Of a stretch of 64,000 nucleotides of DNA, positions 11,576 to 23,000 are shown one piece after another. Both the position numbers and the translations under genes were made by a program. Numbering within the stretch: the stretch's first letter is position 1; the number at the start of each line of letters is the position of its first letter. Origin of the DNA: Oscheius onirici (lineage: Eukaryota > Nematoda > Chromadorea > Rhabditida > Rhabditidae); contig OW051469.1 in assembly GCA_932521025.1 (NCBI GenBank), positions 1,562,398 through 1,626,397 on the forward strand, in the 5' to 3' direction. Below the pieces are notes generated by a model that ran no database searches, had not been told where the DNA came from, and saw only the letters and a program-made list of their open reading frames with translations.

Positions 11576-12374
11576 AATGCTCTCCATACACACCGAATTT
11601 TTGCCTGTTAAACCCCCATTTCGAATTAATATGAACGTGTAACCGTTTTATAAGCAGTTGTTTTCTGACGTTAAAATCCCTAAATTTGCAGCAGGATTGC
11701 TCGAAAATTGAATTTGTTCAAACTAAAACCGTAATTTATCGATGAACGGCCGTATTCTTCGGCGAAGAATCTTCGCACGATACTGCTAAAAACGTTCTCA
11801 ACTCCTATGTTTGAGATTTAAGATCCATTTTGAGCCTTTTTAATCTCTTTCTCCCTGCCGAATGCTTTTACAACCCTTTTCTTGTCCCCTCCCAGGTAGC
11901 CAAATGAATACAATAGGCAAATGACAGTCTAGAGGTCGACCTATTGTGTTCTGTAATTACGAGGGCAAGCACCTCCTCCTCTCGACCGTTTCTCGCCTCC
12001 AGTCTCCTCCCTTTAGTCCGGATCACTTACAGGTCATTACCCCTTCTGTCCCCACCACGCGATCTCTCTTTTGAGGGAGGGAGGAGGCCAATTCCGGAAG
12101 AGATCCCCCGTTCTCTAGTATTTGTTCTAGACACCACAGTATGATCTGTCGGTCTCTTCTCTTCCTTCTCCTCTTCCTGGTTCGTTTTTAGAGTTTTGAG
12201 AGAGTCAAGGTGAGACATAGAGAGACTAGTTGTGAGAGACAGAGGGACAAAAAGGCAGAGAGCAGTATACAGTTTACGATTCTTAGCATAGTTTGCTTCC
12301 TCTACCATAAACCGTTGGAATCAGGAGCTTTACGTTTACAGTCTGTTTTTCACAGAGATCAGGGTACTCAAAAG
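11576..12374. other. Intergenic, CT-rich, no gene recognised
   Basis: Upstream of the cuticlin gene. Contains pyrimidine-rich stretches (about 11980-12180) and no convincing open frame. The cuticlin promoter and possibly an undetected first exon lie in or after this stretch. Confidence 0.35.
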
Positions 12375-12574
12375 CAGGCATGGGCACCGGCCGTGCGCAC
12401 TTTTGGGAGAACCACAAAAAAAACACCCAATTTGAACATAGGCTCATCATGCCACGCCGAGCTTATGTTTAAAATGGGTGCCAAATTTTTTCGCTAAAAC
12501 ATTCTTCCCCCCGAGAATGCGCCTTGCTGGCACAGTCTCGGTCAACACTGACACGGGCCCGGTGCCCGTACCTA
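12375..12574. mobile_element. hAT-like MITE with imperfect 8-bp target duplication
   Basis: 200-bp element with inverted GC-rich ends: CAGGCATGGGCACCGG on the left, and the right end read inward TAGGTACGGGCACCGG. It is flanked by CTCAAAAG (12367-12374) and TTCAAAAG (12575-12582), an 8-bp duplication with one mismatch. Eight-bp duplications and CAG/TAG-starting inverted repeats are the hAT hallmark. There is no coding capacity. Confidence 0.75.
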
Positions 12575-12637
12575 TTCAAAAGGAAACGACGATCCTTCGT
12601 TGTTACCTGTCACAGCTACGCATTTAATAGAGTCAGC

Positions 12638-15600
12638 ATGGTAGTACAAAAAGCTATTTTTTTATTGATATTAACTTTAAGGATACAGTAAATCACATTT
12701 TGTTCTCAGAACGGTAAGTTATAGACTGTAAGTCAAACAGTTTACTTGCGCCAAGGTTAACCACAGACTTCAATGCGTTCCGACCTTCCCAAAGACGGGA
12801 AAAACATATAATTAGACTAACTGTTCTCTTTCAGGCCACATCATCTACTTCTTCCAAGTTTGACAACGAAATTGTTGGCTTGCCGCGAGTCTTCTGTGAG
12901 AGGGACAATATCCGGGTGAAGGTGCAGACTGCTCGTCCCTTCGAGGGCAGGTTCTTTGTCAAAGGAGAATTTCATACAAATGGCTGTGGAAAGAGCTATT
13001 CCAATGGATTTCCAGGTGTGGTTTAAGCCGAAATACAGTTCTTTCTGTCTCTCTGTCCATCTGTCGCCGTGACTCTCAAACTCCATTTTCAGTACCAGAA
13101 AAAGCCTCAATAATTATGAACGGAGAAACAGAGTCTGAAGAACAGACGGAATGGAAAGGACGAGGAACTGCCTTCCCTCCCAGATCCCGACCCGGCTTCC
13201 CCTTACAAAAACCAAATATTGCAATTGGCGGTTCAAAAGAAGGTATCCTTTTTCTCCCACAAAAAATCTAGTAGTTTCTCTTTCAGGGAAAGGATCTCTC
13301 CCGCACATCTTTTCACCTGCAGCCAGCAGATCCAGTTGTCCATCGGCGGCGGAAATTTGTCCTCCGTGCAAGTGTGACAGTCTTCATCGGCAGCGGAGAG
13401 AAGAAGCTAACTGGGCTGAACTGGTCGTGCCACTGGGCGCGTGTAATGCCAAACGGGACAGAGTTGTGAGTAGTTTTTGAGGAAAGGAACTATCACTCAC
13501 TGTCACTGTCTGTCAGTCCTTTGACCTGTCTCGACAAGACAAATTTCACAGAAAAATTGGGCATGACCCGTCTCCCAAATCCACATTTCGTGTCTCCTCG
13601 GGTGATCAAATCCCTTTTTCTGGACACGGGTTTCATTTCGTTGCATTCTCTATTTTTATCTTCTCGGCCAGACTTCTTCTACCGATAGCCTAAACAATGA
13701 ATATTAGGCGATAAACTGATAGAAGAACTGACCAAGAACATATCCAGGCAGTTGTAATCACACAGTTGATGGACACAAGAATCTGTAAATGAAAGGACCG
13801 AAAGAATAGGAAATAGTCGTAGAAATGTTTGAATGTCAGAGATTTTGAGCACGAGAAAGGACTATCAGTTTTTCCCCTAAACGATTCTCGGGTCTCCAAG
13901 GACTGTACCAAACACCGCTGTGGATCCAAGGAGATGCCCAAGAAACCGGGGAAAAACTGAGCGTGACGAGTCCTCTTTCGAAGGTTGCCAGTTTGGCGGA
14001 TTCACAGACTGACAGTCACTATGCCGTCTCTCATTTCTTCAAAAGAACGCAAGTGGTTGTGACGCTACTATTCGCAATGTCAACTGTCAGTGTCTAGTGT
14101 AACTGTACTGTCAGAATAGAAAAAGTACCTGACCTGGGAGTGTAGAAGAAGACGTCAGCACAGCTGGAGGCGACAAGCTAGAATAAAACTCTGACAACTT
14201 GTCCAAGAGTTGACTTGTCAAGATTTTGACAAGTCATTTCATCTTGCCGTGATTGTGAAATGTACCCGACAGGAAATTTCGCGCCCTTTCTCGCGTGGCG
14301 CAGTCGGTAAGCGTACCGTCTGCGGAGCAAAAGAGTCTGGTTCCATCCCTGCGCTTGCCAAACTCTTTGTATTTTCGCACAAACTGATTTCAGATAAACC
14401 CGCCCTCACTGGTGACATCCTTCGTGGCGATAGTCTCCTTCCATGGCAGTTTCATCACCAAAGTCGACCGAGCCTACCACATCAAGTGCGCCTTCAATGA
14501 GAGCACTTTTCATGTGGATGCTGACCTAAATGTGACGTGAGTTTTCCCCCAAGAAAATTGGGAAATATTGATTTAGAATGAAGGACAGTGCAAATCTCTC
14601 AGGAGAATCTCTGCCTCCCAGCTGTGAGTATCATCTTCTCGGAACGGACGGACAGCCTCTTCATCATGTAAAAGTCGGAGATCTGGTCAGACATGAATGG
14701 AGTTGTAAAGGAGCCCGTAAGTCGTTGATTTAAAAAAAATCAGTGCAAAGTTTCAGCAAGTTCCCGAGTTCTCGTCCACGATTGCTATGCAGAAGATGGA
14801 CACGGGAATAGTCACAGAGTGATAGACGAACACGGATGTTCTCTGGATCAGTACACAATTCCGACCCCGGAATATGATGAAAAGACTCTCACTTCACATG
14901 TCGATGCCTACATTTTTCAATTTCCTGATCAGTAAGTGGAGACACAGAGAGAGGGGTGATTCTTAGCGCAGTATAATGCTACAGTTAAAAAAAAAACAAA
15001 AAGATTTCCTCTCCGGGGACTCGAACCCTGGTCGCTCCAGTGTGAATTTTCCAAACCCACTGCGCCATCCGGACATTTTCAGTTTAGGGGTGTTTCCAAA
15101 GTCGAAAATCATTTTTCAAAAAAGCAAAATACTCGTCTCATTGAGCTGAGGATTTTACTAATTGACAACTTTTTGTAGGATTCGATCCTGGATAGTTATG
15201 GGCAAAATGATGTTTTGATCGAAACTTGGAACGTTCACTGTTTTCAAACGATAAGATATCCAGGTCTCTCATATAGCCTATTAATTCGGCCTCAATGAAA
15301 CTTTTGGAACCGATTTTGTTAAATCTGAAGGAAGTTATGAGCAGTTTTTAAATACTTATGACCCGCCCTAATATAATACTCTGATCCAGATATTATTTCC
15401 AGATCCTCTGTCAGCTTCCAATGCTCAATTAGAAGTTGTACTGGCTTGGATGAAAACTGCAGGGAGATGTCGGTAAGTCTCTCTCCAAAGCCATAAAAGC
15501 AGTCAAATCTAGCCTCCCAACTGCGGGACATCCCGTCGAAAACGTTCCACTCCGCTCGGCTCGGAAGCCATGGTAATCCATTCTCCGACTCTGACTGTCT

Positions 15601-15773
15601 ACGATCTGGACAAGGCTGTGGCAGTACCCAGACCAGAGGCTTTGACGTCTGCTCCAGAGCCGTTCTGTCTCTCCCTGATCATGTTCGGTTCAGCTATAAG
15701 TCTGACAACGTTTTTGGTCACTTCGTCTATTGGAGCCGTTCTCTTCCAGGCCTTTTACGTCCGTTCATTATAG
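12638..15773 (+). CDS. Cuticlin-like ZP-domain transmembrane protein
   Basis: Eight solid exons: 12835-13015, 13093-13242, 13287-13465, 14394-14536, 14577-14716, 14757-14931, 15403-15472 and 15513-15773 (432 residues). The ZP module starts at DNEIVGLPRVFCE and FEGRFFVKGEF and continues through LVVPLGACNAKRDRV, FITKVDRAYHIKC, VGDLVRHEWSC and FQCSIRSC. A furin-type site RRKR follows, then a C-terminal transmembrane helix (about 22 residues before the stop). This order is typical of nematode cuticlins, secreted cuticle-matrix proteins released by cleavage. The signal-peptide exon is uncertain. A candidate start at 12638 (MVVQKAIFLLILTL) is not in a phase that splices simply to 12835. Introns 3 and 6 each hold a tRNA-like element. 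Confidence 0.85.
14291..14356 (+). repeat. tRNA-like element in cuticlin intron 3
   Basis: Carries an A-box-like TGGCGCAGTCGGTAAGCG and a B-box-like GGTTCCATCCC, the internal Pol III promoter of tRNAs. The anticodon arm does not pair well, so it is read as a degenerate tRNA-derived repeat. Same orientation as the host gene. Confidence 0.6.
15011..15074 (-). repeat. tRNA-like element in cuticlin intron 6
   Basis: On the minus strand: TCCGGATGGCGCAGTGGG (A box) and GGGTTCGAGTCCCCGGAG (B box plus partial acceptor stem). This is the best preserved tRNA ends in the set. The middle lacks a regular anticodon stem. Antisense to the host gene. Confidence 0.6.
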
Positions 15774-15849
15774 TGCATTTACATGCTTTACACAAAAATT
15801 TTCGGGTTTCCTGTTCTTGCCTTATAATAAAGTGTTAGTCTATTATCTT

Positions 15850-16125
15850 TTCGCTGCGTATCTTCGCTGAGTAGTCAATGTTTTGTCCAAAAGACACGTC
15901 ATGTTTTTCGAGGACGAATCATTTGCCTCATGCCTCTGTCAACCACCCCCGAATATTTGCTGCGTACTTTGACTGAGTATTATACTTGGGCGCCCGAGTC
16001 AAAGGCGCAAACCTGGTGTCACGTTTTTCTCAAAATTCTCTCGATACACCCTTAGCGTCATTTTTGTCATAAGTAGGTACGGTCCCAAGGAATCTCCAGC
16101 AAAAATGACGCCAAGGGTGTATTGT
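15850..16125. repeat. Dispersed GCTGCGTATCTT...GAGTAT motifs and small palindrome
   Basis: Two copies of the GCTGCGTA(T/C)TTnGnCTGAGTA motif lie at about 15855 and 15958. They are followed by a palindrome (about 16045-16124) whose arms read ACCCTTAGCGTCATTTTTG and its near reverse complement. These look like fragments of inverted-repeat elements found elsewhere in the window. Confidence 0.5.
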
Positions 16126-16154
16126 GAAATTTTCGAGAATCCAATCTCCTATCA

Positions 16155-16665
16155 GTATCCAATCTCAAAGTATCCAATCTCCTATTCGGCAGCGAAGTGT
16201 GGAGTTTACGAACCGATACCCAACGGAAAGTTGCTGCTGTTCAAAGACGTATGGAGAGAGCAATGCTTGGGCTGAGCCTCATAGACAGAGTGAGAAACGA
16301 GGAGATTCGAAGACGAACGGAACTACCGGACGTCCTAGATATATGGTGGAAAAGAAAGCTTAAATGGGCGCAGAAATTGGCTAATATGGACGATAGACGA
16401 TGGTCTAAGATGACATACGAATGGATTCCATTAGATCGGAAACGAGCTCCCAGAAGGCCACAACGATGTGGGATAGCGACATCAAGAGGGCATGTGCTAG
16501 AATCGGACACGAGCCATCTTGCTGGATGCGACATGCGAGAGAAATGGGCGAGGAATGGATAAGAGTCATGAGAGCGGCGAAGGATCCAACGTGAGCGATC
16601 AATGTCAATCACAGTGATATCTACGATTCCGTGAAATATATTAAATTGAAATTGAATGCTCTAAA
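16155..16665 (+). mobile_element. LINE 3' remnant (reverse transcriptase C-terminal region)
   Basis: Frame 16197-16562 encodes the conserved tail seen after the reverse transcriptase in RTE/CR1-like LINEs of invertebrates: RMERAMLGLSLIDRVRNEEI, RRRTELPDV, then KWAQKLANMDDRRW. The catalytic domain is missing and the element is 5'-truncated. It ends near an A/T-rich tail with repeated AAATTGAAATTGAA. It is a dead copy. A second 3' tail of the same sort lies at about 52118-52290. Confidence 0.8.
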
Positions 16666-17002
16666 ACCAAACTTCCTGGTTCTATCTTGTTGTCGCCAGA
16701 GAATACGGCCAGCCTGCAACAGCCGCTTCGATTATTTGTTTACTCTTTAGCCCGGCGGCTATTCTGACCCGTAGGAACTTTAAATCCCTATTATAATAAC
16801 TGCTCCTTTCTCTCCGTGCTCATTAAATTTTAACACTTTCTTTAACTAACTGTTTTTATTGACAAGATACGTGACATTCCCCACTTTCCCCTCCATTCTC
16901 AATGGAGCGAGTTTAACTCTTTCTCCCATTCAAACAGGTTTTTAGACCAACTAACAAAAAACTAACAGACCATCACTCCCTCTTGTTACCTTATCATCAA
17001 AA
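16666..17002. other. Upstream region of the Ldh2-family gene
   Basis: No coding signal. Contains a long AT-rich stretch and the presumed promoter of the downstream gene. No TATA or splice-leader site close to the ATG is convincing. Confidence 0.35.
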
Positions 17003-20000
17003 ATGCCACCGGTTTTCTCGTCCCGTCTTCTTGTTCGTCAATTCAGTCGCTACAAGTCAACAATGGCGCAGCCTGGAGAAAAAGTCGTGACCAGAAATGA
17101 GGTTTTTCTTTTCTTTTTCCCCAAAGAGTGAGTTTAGATGCATAAATTTATGGTCCATTGTTTGAAGACTGCCGGAGCTTCCCAGAGCCATGCTCATCAA
17201 CTGGCTGAGGTTCTTCTGGAAGGGGATGTGAGGGGTCATTACAGTCATGGACTCAATCGATTGGGTGAGTTAAAGAGACAGTAAGCGGGACAATTTTTTT
17301 TTCCAGATATGTACGTGAAAGATTTGAAAAAGAATGTATGCAAGGGAGCTGGAGAATGTACCGTTTTGAAGGTCAGTTTAAAGAAGTTTTTAGCCCAAAG
17401 AAATCTTAGGAACGCGCCGGTACGGCCTGGGTAGACGGGAACAATCTACTGGGTCCAGTTGTTGGCAACTTTTGTACAGATCTGGCTGTCAGGAAGGCTA
17501 AAGAAGCAGGAATAGGATGGGTTGTGGCCAAAGGCTCCAATCATTTTGGGATTGCTGGGTATTATGCTCTTCGAGCCATGGAACAGGGCTGTCTGGTAAG
17601 ATAGAGAGACAGGGAGGAAATTTTCCGGCTCTCGATTGCATTTTCCAGCTTTGTCCCCGTGAGCAAAGTTGTAGCCCTGATCAAGCTCTACAACTTTGCA
17701 GAACATTTTGAAGCGTAAAAATGCTGTTATCACTATGAAAAAAATGATTCTAAAGGTGTAGAGCTTAATCAGGGCTACAACTTTGCTCATTGGGACAAAG
17801 CTGGAAAATGCAAACGAGAGCCGGAAAATTAAAATTTCCCCCGCCTCACCCAAAAATCCAAGTTGGGGGGGGGGGGGTAAAGGAACCTACCCGAGACAGA
17901 GAGACAGAATCTCTTCAGGGAATGTCCTTCACCAACACCAGCCCCATCTCTTATCCCACTCGTTCTGCCGTTCCCGCCCTCGGTACCAATCCCCTGTCAG
18001 TCGGGGCTCCAGGAGTCGGAGGAGATGGCTTCTGTCTAGATATGGCAACAACGACAGTTGCAGTCGGAAAGGTAGGCTATTTATTACAAAATTCTCTTAT
18101 CCAGAGCAAATTGAATTGTGTCAATGTGTCCGTTAATGAACAGGGCCGAGCACATACAGAAATAGTACTGCCATTTTCGATGAAAAATCTCGGATAGACC
18201 GAGTTCTTTCAGTCTCTCTTCCTTCTCTATCCAGGCACTAGAATCTCATTTTCATTAAGCGGAATCAACAAAAACCAACCTGAACCAAATGTCCAAAGTT
18301 TTCGCATAATGTAGACCAATATGGGACTTGTCCTGGATTGATAGAGAAGAAGGAAGAGAGGATTCAATGGCTCCAATGGAAGGCATATGCCCTCCGGGAA
18401 AGATGTACTTTTTGATGAAATCGGAGCTTTTACAGTATCTTTCGTAGTAGGCATCGGGACAGATAATGGCCTGAAAGTGTTGGATCTAGTCTCTACATTT
18501 CTTGTGCTGATCCAAGTAGCATTGGATCGCCGGAGAGCAAAACTACCGTAAATGGTCTATTCAAAAAGAAGAGGGATTACTGTAAGGTTTTAGCTCTTCC
18601 CTTCGAGACCCACTTAGTACGAACAAATTGGGTACTAATTTTAGTTGCGTATCTTTCACTTTTACTGTCTGAGTATCCAATTTTAACCGACTAAGTGGGT
18701 CCCGAAGGGAAATGATAAAATATTACGGTAATCCATCTTCTGTTTGAACAGGATAAATGGCAGAATGTGGACTGAATCAGCTGCGTATCAAAGGCCACCT
18801 ATAGGAGTTGGTGCGCAATACAGAGTGTTGGTCATACGGTAATTTCGACCTCCTCTTGAGCCGACAATGAAATATTCCACCAATTCAGTAAAGGTCAAAG
18901 GTTTTGACCCGTTTTTTTTTGTTCGGGAACTATTGACCACGCTCGACCAAGCTAGGCTTTTTCTCACCTGTAGAACTGCTCTTCCTCCCTCCTCTAGCCT
19001 ATCATTGATTGTCTCAAAGTACTGCGGAAGAAAGTCCTTTCCGACAGCTTCGATCATCTCGATCGAGAGCACTTTGGTAAAAGTTCCTCTGGTCAGTCGA
19101 TAGTCCTGTAGTCGAAGCTCAATCTTCTCGTCAAGACCAGCCTCGGTGACTTTGTCCTGCGCCCAGGCCAACTGTTCGTGGGAGAGAGTTATTCCAGTCC
19201 AGCGACAGCCACTTCTCTATAGTTTTTGAGCTAAAAAGGGTACAAAAAAGACTGACCTGTACTCCTCTGATGGCCGCCGCTCCCCAGCCACAGCCAATTT
19301 CAAGAACATGATCAGTAGGTTTTAGATCCAGGAGGTCGAGTAGTCTATCAATTTTTCGCATTTGGGCTTCTTCCAGCTCTTTGGACGAGAGACATGGTCT
19401 TTCGACATCTAAATTTATAAAATTTGAAAAAATGAACTGGAAACAGGGCCTGAATCAGGCAGAACAGGCTACTGTACAACTTTAGGATACACGCTGACCA
19501 GATCTGGCCGGTCGTTTCATTTTTGAGATAAGCCTCAAAGTATACTGATTACTGTAAAAAAAAATACTCCTCTCCTGGTCAAAAGTTACAGTATCCAGGA
19601 CAACAGGGACTGAATCAGGCAGGACAGGCTACTGTACAATTTTTGTATAAACATGAAATGTTAGGAAAAAGCCGGTTACTGTATACTGCTTACTGTAGAT
19701 CAATACTCCTGGTGAAAAGTTACAGTAATCAGTACTTTTCCTATACAGTGACTGGAATAGTTAGGCCCGACCCGAACAGGAGCGGATCCCGACTGGTTTT
19801 CTATAATCCAGTACATTTTAGGACTGATGGTTCAAAATAACAGGCCAAAAGATTATTTTTTTTTCGGGTCGGGCCTAACTATAACTTTTATCCCAAAAAT
19901 CTCAAAGTTTTCTATGCTAAACTTACCCTCAAAGACTGCACAAGAATACGTCATCGAGTCGTCCAGAAATTCTTTGAACATTTCATTCCCGAGATCATAG

Positions 20001-23000
20001 TGATCTTCAATGTTCTTTGCCGACTGTCCAATGGTGTTGTCTCGGAGCCGGTGAGTCAAATAGTTAACAAAGGCCACAGTACTTCTGATCCCTTCGACAA
20101 CGCAGCTCATTAGGCTCTGACGTAGACTCCATCTCTTTTTCGTGTCCTGTCTTTTGGCCTCTGAACAAATGATCAATGACTGTCTCTCAGTCTCTCTGTA
20201 ACTCACTCTTTGACCTAATAAGCAAGTTCAAAAGGTGAGTCGGAGAAATACTGGCATCCCAGTATCCGAGCATGAACGACTCTCCGAGACCCATCTTGGC
20301 GTCGAGCAGAAGACGCCAGAACATCCGAAGAGGGTCATTGATGATGAGAGTCACGGCTTCTGAAGGTCTGAAAAGATTTGGTCGGGATCTTTGTGGAACT
20401 CTGGTCAGGCCATCGGGTTTTTTGATCTTTTGAATCTTCGGTTCGGCCACTAGTTTTTGAAATTTCAACACTTACAATTCATTATTGTTAGTCTCCTTTC
20501 CATAGACCAATTCTCTTCCAGCCGATGGAATGACCACTCTCAGAGTCTCTGACGATTCTCCCACAATAGATTTCAGAAATCTATAAACTGATGACTGTTA
20601 ATAAAAAAAATCTTACCTCTGTATAAATGGCAGACAAAACTGCTGGACGGCAATTCGTTGGAGGGCATCCATGACGACTGTCACTTTTTTTCTCTCTCTA
20701 GACCGTGTCCACACACGGTCAAAACAAGGAGATACCGGTACTATTAGCAAGTCCAAAGGAAGACGTTTCACTTGTTGGGAGAGAGAGAAGGCGAAAGCCA
20801 AAGGATGCCCCCAGGCGGAGAGGATCAAAAGTGTGTCATTGCGGTTCGCGACCCCAATTGCATCGCATCTTCTTCACGTGGAAGAGGAGTGTTTGTGGAC
20901 ACTTGAATATCCCTCTTCTTGTAGTTTGTGTGTACGAAGCAGGGGTCGAGTGACCAGTGCTGGGGGGATACGTGGGCCTTTCTTCGAAAGACTGTTCTAT
21001 ATCTGAAGTACAGAAAAGTTGTTTTGGATGGATTTCCTGTCAAGACCCGTCACAACTAATCCCTTTTCTACATGCGATCTTTGTAACCTTCTAGAAGTAA
21101 AGCCTTGGACTGTTGTCTCGTCGCTTTCCCATGTTACAACAAGTATGATAAGCTACCTGATCGAACAAGTTACAGTAACCTGGTTTTGGTAACCAGTAAA
21201 TTACCTGATCCAGTCCTGTTCGTGCTAGGACCATGCAAAGTTTTATGACTCCTACACCCAGCATGCCCTGGCCAGTAGTCTGGATGACTAGAAACCACTA
21301 GTTTTCCAGCAAGACAGTACTTGCAAAACTGCCAGACCAGGACCAGAATATGTCTCATTAGGCATGGGAGCGGGCCGGGCCGGCCAGGCCTGAAAATCTC
21401 GGCCCGCGGGCCGAGATTTGGAATTTTTTTTTTGAAAAAGGGGTGTTTTTTTTTTTACCAAAATGTGCATTTTTTCATCATTTTTAGTGAAAAATGTCAG
21501 CAAAATATAACAATATTACTATTCATCTATTTAGTTCTGAAATGCGCTAAAATGCACTTCATTTTTGGTCTGATCCCGGTCCGATGGCCAAGTCTGGGAA
21601 GCGGGCCCTGGTGGGCCGGCCCAGGCCCGGCCCGTTCCCATGCTTATGTCTCATCATCAGGTCTCCGTTCTTTCGTTGACATATTAGTCTGAAAGAGTTC
21701 GTCGAGTGAAATTTTACAAGACAAATCACAAGTTATGATCACACTCCAATTGATCACAGAGGGAGCCTGTAAGGCTTTGGAGTATGAAAATGATCGTGGG
21801 TTATAGCTCTGCAAACAGTTCTGACCGACAGAGACCCCCCATGCACACAAATCCTTTTAAATCAATTACGTTTTCAGATAGAGATGGCCCATCGAAAAGG
21901 CCTCTCAGTTCCAAACTCCTGGGGAGTTGAAGAAGGCGGAAAGGAAACTGTCGATCCGGAGAGGATTCTCAACGGCGGTGGCTTGCTTCCACTTGGAGGA
22001 ACGGAAATCAATGGTATTCAAACAAGTAAAATTTTACAAAAATAGAATCCAATCAGGCGGTTACAAAGGCTACGGCTTGGCCTCAATGGTCGAGATCTTC
22101 TGTGGAATTCTCGGTGGAGCTCATTGGGGACCGCATGTGAGAAAGTGGAAGAGTACAGCCTGTGATGCTGATCTGGTACGGTATCTTTCAAAATTTTCTG
22201 TCTCTCTGACTCTCTGTCCCTCAGTCACAGCCCGCGGCGCCAATAGAGCGCGCGACATAGCGACCCCGCATGAGTCAGAGAGAGTTTCTGGCGGAACGGA
22301 TTTGGCTCAAATTTGGACAGGAGATTCTTGACATGATTCCCCAGGATGGGTATTTTTTGTATACATATATACGCATCCTGGAGAATCATGTCAAGAATCT
22401 CCTGTCCAAATTTGAGCCAATTCTGTTCAGAAACGGCCGAGTTACCTCGGGAGATACTGGCGCGGGGTGGCGTGGCCGAGAGTTCGTCAATTGAAAAGGC
22501 AACTTTTCGCTGTAAATGCGTCAGATTTGTCGAGAAATGACGTTCTTAGACTTTTTGCAGATATTTACAAGTATTTATAAGTTTTAATGGTCCGTGGGTT
22601 GTGCAGTCTCTCTCTCTCTGACTCTCTGTCCCTCAGTCTCTCAATCTACAGTACCTTTCAGGGACAATGTTTCGTGGCCATCGATCCTGAAGCCTTTGCT
22701 CCCGGTTTCGCTGAACGCATGCAAGACTTTATGGACACAATGCGAGGACTTCCTCAGGTTTGTTTCCCGCGACTCCTAATTGATGTTGTTGTCAGTGAGT
22801 GAAAGTAATCAGCACCCGCACTATTATGCTGTTTTCACTCAAATTACGCGGAAGGAGCAGGTGGAAAACAATGACGAACGTTTATCTGACTCTCTGTAAG
22901 CCATTTTTCGTAAATTGGCAACAGTTTGAGTCAGAGAGAGTTTCTGGCGGAATAGTAGCAAAGGAGAGAGTGTCCAAGCACTCGGCTTGAGCTATCACTC

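Noticed and set aside
12027..12308. Minus-strand 93-codon open frame
   Set aside because: Low-complexity GA/CT-derived composition and no homology visible.
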